In this document: positions 1 through 8,655 of the stretch, piece by piece | Layout: every line of letters begins with the position of its first letter | Position numbering within the stretch: the stretch's first letter is position 1 | Source of the DNA: Dongia_B soli | GTDB taxonomy: Bacteria; Pseudomonadota; Alphaproteobacteria; Dongiales; Dongiaceae | Length of the DNA stretch: 64,000 nt | Direction: 5' to 3' | Assembly (NCBI RefSeq): GCF_034044715.1 | Contig: NZ_JAXCLW010000012.1 | Span: 1-64,000 of the forward strand | Notes under the pieces: generated by a model | The model's input: only the letters and a program-made list of their open reading frames with translations | Databases searched by the model: none | Told to the model about the DNA's origin: nothing | Made by a program: the position numbers and the translations under genes

Positions 1-1485
1 ACCGGTGGCGATGGCACCGATACGGCCTTCGGTGATGCCGGCAACGATACGCTGAAATGGGACAGCGCCGACAGCTTTGATGGCGGGGTCGGTTTCGACA
101 CGATCGATGCGCGGCTCACCACCAGCGACACGATTGATCTGCGCGGCACCGGCTTCAAGAACGTCGAGCGGATTATGACCGCCAGCGGCCAGGATGTCGT
201 GACGCTGAGCTTGAGTGAAGTCCTGGCCGAGACCGCGGACCGGCAATTCATTGCCGATCTGGGTAGCAGCAGTCCGGATACATTGAAAATCGACCTGGTC
301 GGCGGTTGGACGGCGACCACCGCCAATCCGACGCTCGGTCCGACCGCGGTGGCGGCGGGGATATCCGTGACCGGCATGACCGCTTATACCTTCACCAACG
401 GTGCCGACACGGTCACTGTCTTCAGTAATGCCGAGGTGGTCCAATATATCTCGCCCTTGCCGCCATTGTTCACGGCGCTCGACGATATCATCGATTTCAG
501 CACGGTTTCCGCGGCGGACTATGCGCCTGGCACGCAATATAACGCGCTGGCCGGCAACGACATCGTGACATTGCCTGTCGATGCGGCCGCCGCCACCCAT
601 GCCGGCTACGATGCCACCCAAACATTCCATGGCGGTGATGGCAATGACACCATCACCGGGGGTACGCTGCACACCACGATCTTCGGCGATGCCGGCAATG
701 ACGTACTGAATGGCGGGAGCGGCAATGAAACGCTGAATGGCGGCACCGGTTCCGATACACTCAGCGGCGGGCTCGGCAATGATGTGCTGGATGGCGGAAC
801 CGGCACCGATACGATGGATTACCACGCCGCCGCTTCGGCCATTACCGCCGATCTGGCGCAGGGCACGGCGACGGGTGAGGGAACCGACAGTCTTCTCAAT
901 CTGGAGAATGTCACCGGTTCGGCCTTCAACGATACGATTACCGGCAATACCCTGGCTAACGTCCTGCAAGGCGGCGACGGTGATGACACGATACATGGCG
1001 GCGACGGTAACGATACCATCACCGGCGGCGCCGGCACCGATCACCTGTTCGGCGATGCCGGCAACGACACGCTGAAATGGGACAGCAGCGATACGTTCGA
1101 TGGTGGTGCCGGCTTCGACACGGTCGATGCTGCCCTCATCAGTGCCGATACGATCGATATGCGGGGGCCGGCTTTCGCCAATGTCGAGCGCATCCAGACC
1201 GGTAGCGGCAAGGATGTGCTCACCTTAAGCCTCAACGATGTTCTGTCCGACACGGCGGATCACCAGTTCGTCGCCGATATGGGCAGCAGCAGCCCGGACA
1301 CGCTGAACATCGATACCGCCGGCGGCTGGACGGCAACGACGGCCAATCCGACGCTCGGCGCCACCGCTGTGGCGGCGGGTATCTCCGTCTCCGGGATGGC
1401 CGCCTATACCTTCACCAATGGAGCTGATACCGTCACGGTCTTCAGCAATGCCGAAGTCGTTCATGCCCAGACTCTCTCCGCATGA
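1..1485 (+). CDS. RTX / hemolysin-type calcium-binding protein, C-terminal part
   Basis: The reading frame is open from base 1, so the N-terminus lies outside the window. About 494 residues are visible, ending at TGA 1483-1485. The middle (about nt 630-1080) carries glycine- and aspartate-rich nonapeptides such as GGDGNDTITGG and GGAGTDHLFGD, the calcium-binding beta-roll of RTX proteins. These proteins are usually exported by a type I (ABC/MFP/TolC) system through an uncleaved C-terminal signal and fold outside the cell in calcium. Two copies of a non-RTX module of about 150 residues flank the repeats (see the repeat entry). It sits just upstream of polysaccharide genes, which fits a secreted or surface matrix protein, but its activity cannot be told because the N-terminal domain is missing. 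No T1SS genes are visible nearby. Confidence 0.9.
   Translation, partial: TGGDGTDTAFGDAGNDTLKWDSADSFDGGVGFDTIDARLTTSDTIDLRGTGFKNVERIMTASGQDVVTLSLSEVLAETADRQFIADLGSSSPDTLKIDLVGGWTATTANPTLGPTAVAAGISVTGMTAYTFTNGADTVTVFSNAEVVQYISPLPPLFTALDDIIDFSTVSAADYAPGTQYNALAGNDIVTLPVDAAAATHAGYDATQTFHGGDGNDTITGGTLHTTIFGDAGNDVLNGGSGNETLNGGTGSDTLSGGLGNDVLDGGTGTDTMDYHAAASAITADLAQGTATGEGTDSLLNLENVTGSAFNDTITGNTLANVLQGGDGDDTIHGGDGNDTITGGAGTDHLFGDAGNDTLKWDSSDTFDGGAGFDTVDAALISADTIDMRGPAFANVERIQTGSGKDVLTLSLNDVLSDTADHQFVADMGSSSPDTLNIDTAGGWTATTANPTLGATAVAAGISVSGMAAYTFTNGADTVTVFSNAEVVHAQTLSA
1021..1474 (+). repeat. Second copy of a ~150-residue module inside the RTX protein
   Basis: Bases 1021-1474 repeat bases 1-454 with an exact register of 1020 bases. 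Both copies run from TGG..GTD through FGDAGNDTLKWD, a conserved NVERI segment and GGWTATTANPTLG to TVFSNAEVV. The DNA has diverged at many third positions while the protein is largely kept, so this is an old in-frame intragenic duplication under purifying selection. The final copy ends the protein. Confidence 0.85.
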
Positions 1486-1531
1486 GAGCATAAGAGGCCA
1501 GGAAACATTGACGCCCAGGAAATGCTGATAA

Positions 1532-3028
1532 ATGGAATATCGCAGGGAACCACACGATCCGGTCTTGTCGGTTGCATCGCGTTTGTTCAGGACCCTCAAT
1601 GAAGAGGGCATTCGCTACGGTATCTTCAAAAGCTCCCGCAACACGGCGGAGGCAGTCTCCGGCATGCAGGATATGGATATCCTCATCGCCCGGGAGGATT
1701 ACCGGTCCTTTTGCCAGATCGCTTCACAGTTCGAGGGGATCCGCTCGGTAAACCATCCGAGCCTCACGTCCTCGGGACGAGAAGACTGGTTCATTCCCGA
1801 TTTCGAAAGATGCAAATATCTGCATCTCGACGTGCATAGCAGCATCCGCCTGGGCGGGAAATTCGGAAAAAGGCACTGCCTCTATAACTACGCCGATATC
1901 CAGGACTGGCGTGTGTTGACCTTCAGCGATTGTTCGATACCGGTCGTTTCCTTCATGGATGAAGCGCGGATCACCCTTTCGCGCATCGCCTTCAGGACAA
2001 CCAGCCTAGGCTTCGGTACATGGAAGAAATTACAAGGCACCTGGAAGACGGAAATCGACGAACTTCTTTTCGTGCCCGGCGGACCGGAGATGGCGACCGT
2101 CAGCTTCGCTTTCGGCCCGGAGAATTTCCGGTGCCATGTGAAGAAGGAAGACGGTGCCATCTGGGTGAACCGGCGGGAGCTGTCTGATCTGCGCCAGGTG
2201 ATCCGCCAAGGCAACGCGGCGCCGGCTTTGAGCGTGCCGGCCGATTGGCTGCGTAATGCCTTGAACGGCGGCAGATATCTCGGCACCCGCTTTGCGAATC
2301 GCCTCTTTCCCGGCATCAGTATCGATCGTCGTTGCCCGGTGACGGGCGGTCTTGTCGTCGCCATCATCGGCCCGGATGGGATGGGCAAATCGACCCAGGT
2401 CAAAAGGATGCGGGATATCTTCGCGTTCAAGTTCAGCTGCCTCGGGCTTTATCTCGGCAGCGGTGACGGGCAAGGGTGGTGGCTCCGGCGGTTGATCCGG
2501 CTGTTCTATATCCGCCGGCGATCGAAGATCAGAGATATATTCCTCGATGGAGACGGTCTCAGGGAACGGCGGCCATCGATCAAAAAGCGCATCGGTAGCT
2601 ATCTGCTCCAGTTTTGGGGTGTGCTTACTGCTCTCGAGCGTTACAATTCCGTCTGCAAGGCGCGGCGAAAAGCGGCTTGCGGCTTCATCGTGTTCTGTGA
2701 TCGTTGGCCACAATCGCTCGGCCACGGCTTTCTGGATGGTCCGACCCGGCAGGATAACCGCTCCCGGACCTGGGTCCGGAAGTGGGAGTTGTCGCTCTAT
2801 GAGAGGATGAACCGCTACCGCCCCGATGTCGCAATCCAGCTCGTGGCCGATTATGCGGTGTCGGCGGCAAGAAAACCGGGAGAGCTGCAGCAGGGCGAAT
2901 TCGAGAAGCGTATCGATCTCATGACCGAACTGAGGAAGATCGACCCGCTGATTCAAGTCGTGGATGCCGGTAATGATCTCGACACTGTTTCGAGATCACT
3001 CTTCAAACTCATTTGGGAAAAGCTTTGA
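1532..3028 (+). CDS. Nucleotidyltransferase-like / thymidylate-kinase-like fusion protein
   Basis: 498 residues. The N-terminal ~240 residues resemble the nucleotidyltransferase-fold proteins of capsule and EPS loci (an early GIFKSS segment, then DMDILI, which looks like the metal-binding Asp pair of the fold). From about residue 272 a P-loop kinase domain begins with GPDGMGKST at about residues 280-288, and the CDRW at about residue 390 matches the DR(Y/W) of thymidylate kinases. True Tmk proteins are about 210 residues, so this is a specialised paralogue that probably phosphorylates or activates a sugar or lipid intermediate; the substrate is unknown. It is followed with a 4-base overlap by a second P-loop protein, so the two are probably co-translated. 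Domain assignment is fairly secure, function is inference. Confidence 0.75.
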   Translation: MEYRREPHDPVLSVASRLFRTLNEEGIRYGIFKSSRNTAEAVSGMQDMDILIAREDYRSFCQIASQFEGIRSVNHPSLTSSGREDWFIPDFERCKYLHLDVHSSIRLGGKFGKRHCLYNYADIQDWRVLTFSDCSIPVVSFMDEARITLSRIAFRTTSLGFGTWKKLQGTWKTEIDELLFVPGGPEMATVSFAFGPENFRCHVKKEDGAIWVNRRELSDLRQVIRQGNAAPALSVPADWLRNALNGGRYLGTRFANRLFPGISIDRRCPVTGGLVVAIIGPDGMGKSTQVKRMRDIFAFKFSCLGLYLGSGDGQGWWLRRLIRLFYIRRRSKIRDIFLDGDGLRERRPSIKKRIGSYLLQFWGVLTALERYNSVCKARRKAACGFIVFCDRWPQSLGHGFLDGPTRQDNRSRTWVRKWELSLYERMNRYRPDVAIQLVADYAVSAARKPGELQQGEFEKRIDLMTELRKIDPLIQVVDAGNDLDTVSRSLFKLIWEKL

Positions 3029-3813
3029 GTCCAAAACCGCCAGCATTCGGGCTCATCAAATTTGTTGAATTTGTCGGTTTACCGGGCAGTGGGAAATCAA
3101 CCATAGCGACCTGCCTGGAAGCCGAGCTGAAGTTGTGCGGCCTGCAGACCGTCTCGAGAACCAGCATCCTTGCCGATACGGCCCCGTTTTTCCGCCGGCA
3201 TGGCCGCCGCTTTTGGGTGGTCGCCCGAAATGCCTGGTCATGCCGCGACCTCTATCGCCGGTCCTTCCGGTATGCGCGGCAGAGCGGGCAGGAGACCGTA
3301 TGGGATCTCGCCAAGGTGAGCTGGAACCTGTGGACTGTCATCGCCCTGATCGCGGAAGGCGAGCGGCGCCAGGGGACGACCGTCATCGTCGATCAAGGCC
3401 TGCTACAGGCAATCTGGTCTGTTCAGCTTACAGCCACACAGCCGTTTTCGCCGGAGCTCTGGAAAGACCTACTTCTGGCAACCGGTATCCGGCGTGCTTT
3501 GATTGCCAATATCCACACGGATATAAAAATCGCGCATATACGCGCTTCGACACGCAATTCAAACGGCAGCCGACTCACCGATCGACCATGGCGTGATTTG
3601 GAAAGGCAATGGGAAGCTGCCGCCCATACCGTCGCCGATCTCGTGAAGCTGGTCCGGGAATTGGCCGATTCCGACGATTCCGGCGGACATATCTTAAAGG
3701 TCGAAAATGTTGATGTACCACCCGAAGAAGCCGCCCGGGAAATTGCTTCGGCGCTTCTCCAAAACCGGGTTCACGGCAAACAAATTCAAAGCCGCACGGA
3801 TTTAATGGCATAG
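3025..3813 (+). CDS. P-loop ATP-binding kinase-like protein
   Basis: About 262 residues with a Walker A motif GLPGSGKST near the N-terminus, in the style of small AAA_33/zeta-toxin-like or shikimate-kinase-like enzymes. I prefer the TTG at 3025, whose TTGA overlaps the stop of the preceding gene and has a GGGAAAAG ribosome-binding site 6-10 bases upstream; an alternative TTG lies at 3013. There is no ATG near the N-terminus. The rest has no family I recognise. Tight coupling to the nucleotidyltransferase/kinase fusion suggests a paired role in polysaccharide or glycolipid phosphorylation. No convincing signal peptide or membrane span is seen, so it is probably cytoplasmic. Confidence 0.7.
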   Translation: MSPKPPAFGLIKFVEFVGLPGSGKSTIATCLEAELKLCGLQTVSRTSILADTAPFFRRHGRRFWVVARNAWSCRDLYRRSFRYARQSGQETVWDLAKVSWNLWTVIALIAEGERRQGTTVIVDQGLLQAIWSVQLTATQPFSPELWKDLLLATGIRRALIANIHTDIKIAHIRASTRNSNGSRLTDRPWRDLERQWEAAAHTVADLVKLVRELADSDDSGGHILKVENVDVPPEEAAREIASALLQNRVHGKQIQSRTDLMA

Positions 3814-3863
3814 ATTGCGATAGTCCCTAACTGCCACGATCGGCGCAATCCCCTCGGAGGGCC

Positions 3864-4584
3864 ATGAAATACGATCAGTTGGCGAAAAGCTACCTCGGCG
3901 CGGCCGCGGAGACATACGAAAGCGACCGCTCTCGCTTGAGCAAGTGGAAGGCTGAACAACAGGTGGTCGAGCGTCTGTTGGCGGGCTTTTCACCGGGGCA
4001 CGACCGTCATTGACATTCCCGTCGGTACTGGTCGTTTCATACCCGCCTATGCCGCACTTCGACTGAAGGCAACGGGAATGGATATTTCGCCGGACATGAC
4101 TGCAATCGCCGCGCGGAAGGCGGAGAAATTAGGGCTGGACATGCCGCTACTTATAGGCGACATCCGGCACATAGACGCAAAGGCGGATAGTTTCGATATC
4201 GGTGTTTGCATTTGCTTTCTCAACTGGGTGGATACTGCCGGTGCGAGAGAGGCACTTAAGGAATTGGTTCGCGTTACCGGCGGGCACCTCATTGTCGGCA
4301 TCCGCCACTACACGCCCTTGGAAGAGTTGAGCTTCCTCAAGCTGCAGGAACTGGGACAATTCTTCCTGCAAATAGCCGTCCGAATATATAAAGCCTTCAC
4401 TCAGACGGGCCTGAGAGTTCACGAGAAATCGGCCATTCACCGGATCTTTCGGGAAAAGAATTTGCGAACTGTCGAGCAAGTCAGGGTCGTGCCGCGGAAA
4501 TATGGCACCGATTATTATATTTATATGCTCGAGAAGCCGCGGCGGGGCGCTTATCCAGGCGAGGAGGCCGAGCCCATGGAATGA
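3864..4584 (+). pseudogene. Class I SAM-dependent methyltransferase, frameshifted
   Basis: An ATG at 3864 with a GGAGG three bases upstream starts a frame that reads as a normal methyltransferase N-terminus (MKYDQLAKSYL, then KWKAEQQVVERLL) but stops at TGA 4011. The rest of the family continues one frame over: VIDIPVGTGRF is SAM motif I, followed by MDISPDMT, a motif II-like acidic segment and a C-terminal half ending at 4584. Removing the single C at 3999 gives a seamless join (SPG-TTVIDIP), so this is a one-base insertion and all conserved motifs survive. Either a recent inactivating mutation or a sequencing error. In context it would have methylated a sugar, lipid or polysaccharide component. 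Confidence 0.85.
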
Positions 4585-4660
4585 TAACAAAAGTTGGCGG
4601 TCAGTGGCTTATTCCATCCTGGGAAATTCAAATGAGGCGTCCCAGAGCCATGTCGCGCCG

Positions 4661-6172
4661 CTAGACCGGTTGTTTCTCCGCGCTGAGGCGGCCTTTCACT
4701 TTCGAAGCCATTTTTAAGAGGTTGTGCAGCCCGAAAACGAGCGGGCTGAAGAGCGCCATCGTCAGCACGGTCAAAAGTCCGACGGCAATGAGAAGGAGGC
4801 CGTCGGAGAGATTGAAGATGTGAGCGGTGCTGCGAACCCAATATCCCAAGGCGACAACAATCGCGGAATTGGCAGCCGCAGGTGCGACAGCCCGCAGCAT
4901 GAGTTGAGGGGTAATCGCAGTATCCCGGATGGCATAGGCAAATAGCGGCACCAGCAGGATTGTATTGGAGATCGAATAGCTGGCTGCCACGCCGATAGGC
5001 CCCCAGTTCAGGCCGATGACGAAGCCACCGACGACGACAGGCAGCGAAAGAGCGCTCCACCACAATTGGCGATCGGCACGCCCCCGCGCGAAATTGATCC
5101 AGCCAGCCGAAAGATAGGCCACCTGAAGAATGCCGGCAGGGATCAGACATTGAATGATGGGAACAGCTTCGCGCCATTTCGGGCCCAGCAGGATCTGAAT
5201 CGCCTCGTTCGTACAGACGATGGCCGCGCATAAAGGTGGGCCGACAAGAAACATCATGACCTTGAGCGCGTTACTATAAGATTTCGCAAAGCCGGCGGGA
5301 TCCTCCCGTTGCTGGCTCAGATGGGGAATGAAAACGCGCGATAGGGGCGTTACGACTTGTTGGATCGGTAAAAGAACCGTGCGATAGGCCAAAGCATATG
5401 GCCCTAGAGCGGCGGGACCGAGGCGCCAGCCGATCAGAACGTTATCGATATTGCGCAAAAAATAGACGATGAAGTTCGATACGGCTGCACTCACGCCGAA
5501 TTTGAATAAGGACCGTGTGCCGATATCCATCGAGAAGAAGCGTGGGAACCAGCGGACATAGATGAGAAGCGAACTCGTGTAAACCACCTCGTAAGCGAGC
5601 TGGCGCACACAAAGGGCCCAATAGCCGAAGCCGCCTATCGCAATCGCCGCGCTTACGAAAAGGGCGATGGACGAAGCTGCGATCTCCATGACGAAAACCG
5701 CCTGGAAGCGAAAGCCACGATAGACCAGCGCTTCCAACTGGACGCGGATGCCGCTGAACAAAAAGAGGATGGTGAATGCACGAATGAGGTCGGTCAGCCG
5801 GCTCTCATTATAAAAGTAGGCAACGGCCGGAGCCGACAAGACAAAGAGACCGCCAAGAACAATACCGACAAGCATATTGGCGTAAAAGAGGGTCGACGCT
5901 TGCCGTTCCGAGAGGGTGGCCGATTGCAATGTTGCAATGCCGAGTCCGGCATCGCGCAGAACCAGAAAGAAAGCAATGAGCGGCGTCACCATGCCATATA
6001 TGCCGAAGTCGGCGGGGACCAGGAAACGCGCCAATATGATAATCGTCAGGAACTGCAACGAGACCTGTGCGAGCCGGGTCGACATGCTGAAAAATGACGC
6101 CCCGACGACACCACGCCGGCCACCACGGTCGGTTGCGGTCGCGCTGAGGAGCTGATCGATCCGACGTGCCAT
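4661..6172 (-). CDS. Wzx/WzxC-type polysaccharide flippase (MOP superfamily)
   Basis: 503 residues from the ATG at 6172, which follows an AGGAGG. A longer frame to 6298 would overlap the upstream gene by ~100 bases and adds a non-conserved basic leader, so I reject it. The protein is almost entirely hydrophobic with about 12-14 predicted membrane helices. Segments such as GVVGASFFSMSTRL, ARFLVPADFGIYGMV and LVYRGFRF are typical of lipopolysaccharide exporters of the Wzx/WzxC family, which move undecaprenyl-linked repeat units across the inner membrane. It lies 28 bases downstream of the Tat-exported propeller gene, so the two probably form an operon convergent with the methyltransferase remnant. 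Confidence 0.9.
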   Translation of the reverse strand: MARRIDQLLSATATDRGGRRGVVGASFFSMSTRLAQVSLQFLTIIILARFLVPADFGIYGMVTPLIAFFLVLRDAGLGIATLQSATLSERQASTLFYANMLVGIVLGGLFVLSAPAVAYFYNESRLTDLIRAFTILFLFSGIRVQLEALVYRGFRFQAVFVMEIAASSIALFVSAAIAIGGFGYWALCVRQLAYEVVYTSSLLIYVRWFPRFFSMDIGTRSLFKFGVSAAVSNFIVYFLRNIDNVLIGWRLGPAALGPYALAYRTVLLPIQQVVTPLSRVFIPHLSQQREDPAGFAKSYSNALKVMMFLVGPPLCAAIVCTNEAIQILLGPKWREAVPIIQCLIPAGILQVAYLSAGWINFARGRADRQLWWSALSLPVVVGGFVIGLNWGPIGVAASYSISNTILLVPLFAYAIRDTAITPQLMLRAVAPAAANSAIVVALGYWVRSTAHIFNLSDGLLLIAVGLLTVLTMALFSPLVFGLHNLLKMASKVKGRLSAEKQPV

Positions 6173-6200
6173 GTTTTGTGATCCCCTCCTTCCGATAGGC

Positions 6201-7424
6201 TCAGGAAAATTCCGCGACGTAAGCCGCGATGGGGCCGTCCTTAATTCCCCAATTGCTGGCGAAGATGACGCGCCGCCCGTCCGGCGAGGACGAGCCATGC
6301 GGCTCCGTCAGATAGCCATTCGTCACGGCATGGGTTTGCACCAGACGGCGCACCCGCTGGCTGCCATCAATCGCAAGCGCCGTGATCTCGCTTTTATAGG
6401 GCGCGAATGTCGGGCGTGCGTTGCCCTTGGCGAAAGTCGCGAAGATCCAGCCGGGCTCACGGGTATTGCGGGCCGAGACATGGCTGGCGAAGCAAGGTGG
6501 CGAGAGAATGGTGACATGGCCATCGGCCAGCCGGCGCTTGATGATCTGCCAGCGCTCGGGATCGGATTTGCTGCGCCCGACAAAGACCTCATCGCCGTTA
6601 TTGTCGATCGTGAAATCCCCGTGGCCGGGCCTTTCGTATTCCGTCCAGGTCTGCAGCAGTTTGCCATCTAGCGTGAACACCCGCCGGTGATAGCTCGTTG
6701 CATCTGCGCTGCGCCAGGAATGAGCAACGATCAGCGCGCCTTTCGGAGATACCGATGTGTGGCCCATCTTATGCTCGCTGCTCATGTCGATATCGGCCAG
6801 CTTCTCGCCCGTCTCCAGATTGACGACAAAAACGACATTCTTGCCGTCGTCGCGTTCCGCGGTGAGGGCGATCATTTTGCCATCATCGGACGGGTTGCCT
6901 TTGTGGTCGCCGAAATTGGCGCCGCGATAGCCGCTGAGGGGATTGACGACATGAGTCTCGTTCTTTCTGACGTGCCACAGACCGACACCCTTCGCTGAGA
7001 CAAAGATCATGAAATCGGCCTGTCTGGGGTGCCAGCGAATTTCACCAGGATCTGGCCGTGCCATGAGCGGTTTATAAGTCTTGCCGTCGAGATAGACGCG
7101 TGGCTTCGTGCCGCGATCCAGAACGAGCAATGTCTGGTCCGCATTCCAGGCCTGATCGATCGAATAATGATGACGTGCGACCTTGCCCCAGGTGAGATTC
7201 AAACCCGGTACCGGGCCGAGGGGCTCCGTCACCTTTACGACTTTACTCCCAAATTTCGGATCGGTTATCGATTTCAGGTAATGCAATGCCGGCGCCGCTT
7301 CCGCGCTCTCGCCGAAGGCCGCATCGCTTCCACTTTCCAAAAGCGCCAGACTCGTCATCGACGCCGTGGCTAGCTGGAGAAAATGACGCCGTGACATTTC
7401 TGAATCAGACGATCTCTGTGTCAT
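6201..7424 (-). CDS. Tat-exported beta-propeller protein (oligogalacturonate-lyase/WD40-like)
   Basis: About 407 residues from ATG 7424; a second possible ATG is at 7397. Residues 11-16 (SRRHFL), followed by a hydrophobic stretch, form a twin-arginine signal, so the protein should fold in the cytoplasm and be exported to the periplasm. The mature part has repeated blades with PDGRRVIFASNW, SDDGKMIALTA and SPKGALIVAHS motifs, as in seven-bladed propellers of the oligogalacturonate lyase/TolB-like group. Linkage to the flippase suggests polysaccharide binding or trimming. No catalytic residues could be confirmed, so a lyase activity is only a possibility. Confidence 0.75.
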   Translation of the reverse strand: MTQRSSDSEMSRRHFLQLATASMTSLALLESGSDAAFGESAEAAPALHYLKSITDPKFGSKVVKVTEPLGPVPGLNLTWGKVARHHYSIDQAWNADQTLLVLDRGTKPRVYLDGKTYKPLMARPDPGEIRWHPRQADFMIFVSAKGVGLWHVRKNETHVVNPLSGYRGANFGDHKGNPSDDGKMIALTAERDDGKNVVFVVNLETGEKLADIDMSSEHKMGHTSVSPKGALIVAHSWRSADATSYHRRVFTLDGKLLQTWTEYERPGHGDFTIDNNGDEVFVGRSKSDPERWQIIKRRLADGHVTILSPPCFASHVSARNTREPGWIFATFAKGNARPTFAPYKSEITALAIDGSQRVRRLVQTHAVTNGYLTEPHGSSSPDGRRVIFASNWGIKDGPIAAYVAEFS

Positions 7425-7985
7425 TGCTCGTTCGATTGTTTCCGGTGCCGGCAGCAATAGGATAGAAAAGAAACGGGTGAGCTCATGCTTGATCGACTTG
7501 CGCGGTTGTACCCACAACTGCTGATCACTGTGTTGCCCCGGAGGTGATGGCATTCGCATCTACCGTGAAAGGTGCAGATGAATTGCCAACTACGTCTACG
7601 ACAACAAACTCATTTGATCTCGCCTAGAAATCACGACTGGCAGTGCTGTTTCACTCTGCATTGTTCGCTTGGCTGTTCGAAGGTCTGGTTATCGAGGACA
7701 ATGCGACCAAAGAGAGCTTTGTTTTGATGCCTGATGTGAGACGCAATGCTCATCTTATTCGCGCTGCCCCAAACATCATCTCCGCGTCGATGTGAGATAC
7801 TGCAAAACAAAATATGCGGCATCATCCATCCAGATGATGACAGTGTGTTTGGAGCTACATAGCCTCCTGTTTCTGATTTATTACAAAATTGAAGTGGTTT
7901 GGTGAAATATTTTCCGACCTTAATTTGGTCGCTGTATCGCGAAATGCCGCTTTCTCTTGAGAAGCATGATCGAAGGGAGGATGAC
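7425..7985. other. AT-richer divergent intergenic region
   Basis: 561 bases separate the minus-strand propeller gene from the plus-strand exported protein. The stretch 7780-7920 is clearly more AT-rich than its surroundings and ends in an AAGGGAGG ribosome-binding site at about 7973-7980. It probably holds the promoters for both transcription units. I could not define a -35/-10 pair with confidence, and no coding frame here looks real. Confidence 0.5.
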
Positions 7986-8480
7986 ATGAGGTCAAGTGCA
8001 TCGTTTGCTCTTCTCTTCATGCTTGCTCTTCTTTTCCTAAGTGGGGAGGCGAAGGCGCAGTCGGCAGGTGTGACTGACCGAAGCGAGGCGATCAACCAGC
8101 CGGCGCCTATCGAGCGCATCGCCGGTGAGGCCATCGCCAGCGATGAGCTTGCAAGGTCAGCCTGGCTCGACACAACCATGGCACATGTTGCGACAGCTGA
8201 TGTAGCCACATCGCAAAAGATCGCACCAGACGATCCCGCAGATGGCGGCAATGCGACAACATCGCGTGAGTCCGGGAGACCGTTGGAACGAGCCATGCCT
8301 GCCGGCGCGACCTTCATGCATTTGGCGGCCAACACGATGGCCGTGGATTTCAAGAGCCGCGATCGGCGGACATTCCGCGCCAATCCATCGACTGCGCCGC
8401 GGGCGCCGATGGCGTTGTCGCTTCTGACGATCAGTCTCATCGTCCTGGCACTCTTTGAACACCGCAGGAGGCAACCCTAG
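7986..8480 (+). CDS. Small exported protein with C-terminal membrane anchor, unknown function
   Basis: 164 residues from ATG 7986, chosen because AAGGGAGG lies six bases upstream; a longer frame from 7899 lacks such a site. The N-terminus is a classical signal peptide (RSSASFALLFMLALLFL, then a GEAKAQ cleavage region). The mature part is polar and low in recognisable motifs. The last ~25 residues are a hydrophobic helix followed by a basic EHRRRQP tail, the architecture of sortase or exosortase-sorted proteins, although no PEP or LPXTG signature is present. It opens the co-directional polysaccharide run, about 175 bases before the co-polymerase gene. Function unknown. Confidence 0.65.
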   Translation: MRSSASFALLFMLALLFLSGEAKAQSAGVTDRSEAINQPAPIERIAGEAIASDELARSAWLDTTMAHVATADVATSQKIAPDDPADGGNATTSRESGRPLERAMPAGATFMHLAANTMAVDFKSRDRRTFRANPSTAPRAPMALSLLTISLIVLALFEHRRRQP

Positions 8481-8655
8481 ACCAGTAGGGATTCAAAAAG
8501 ACTTTGCGGGCGACGTAGGTAGCCGTATGCCGGACAGTTTGAAATCCGCCACCCGCCTTCTCGGGAAGGTGAATGGGGACGGCTGTCCAAGTGATTGACG
8601 GGCTTTGTGCGAAACAACTTGGGGGCATGTGGGTGCCCATCGGAGCGTTCCTGAA

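Noticed and set aside
5900..6155. Short plus-strand frames inside the flippase gene
   Set aside because: Shadows of a membrane protein with clear hydrophobic pattern on the other strand.
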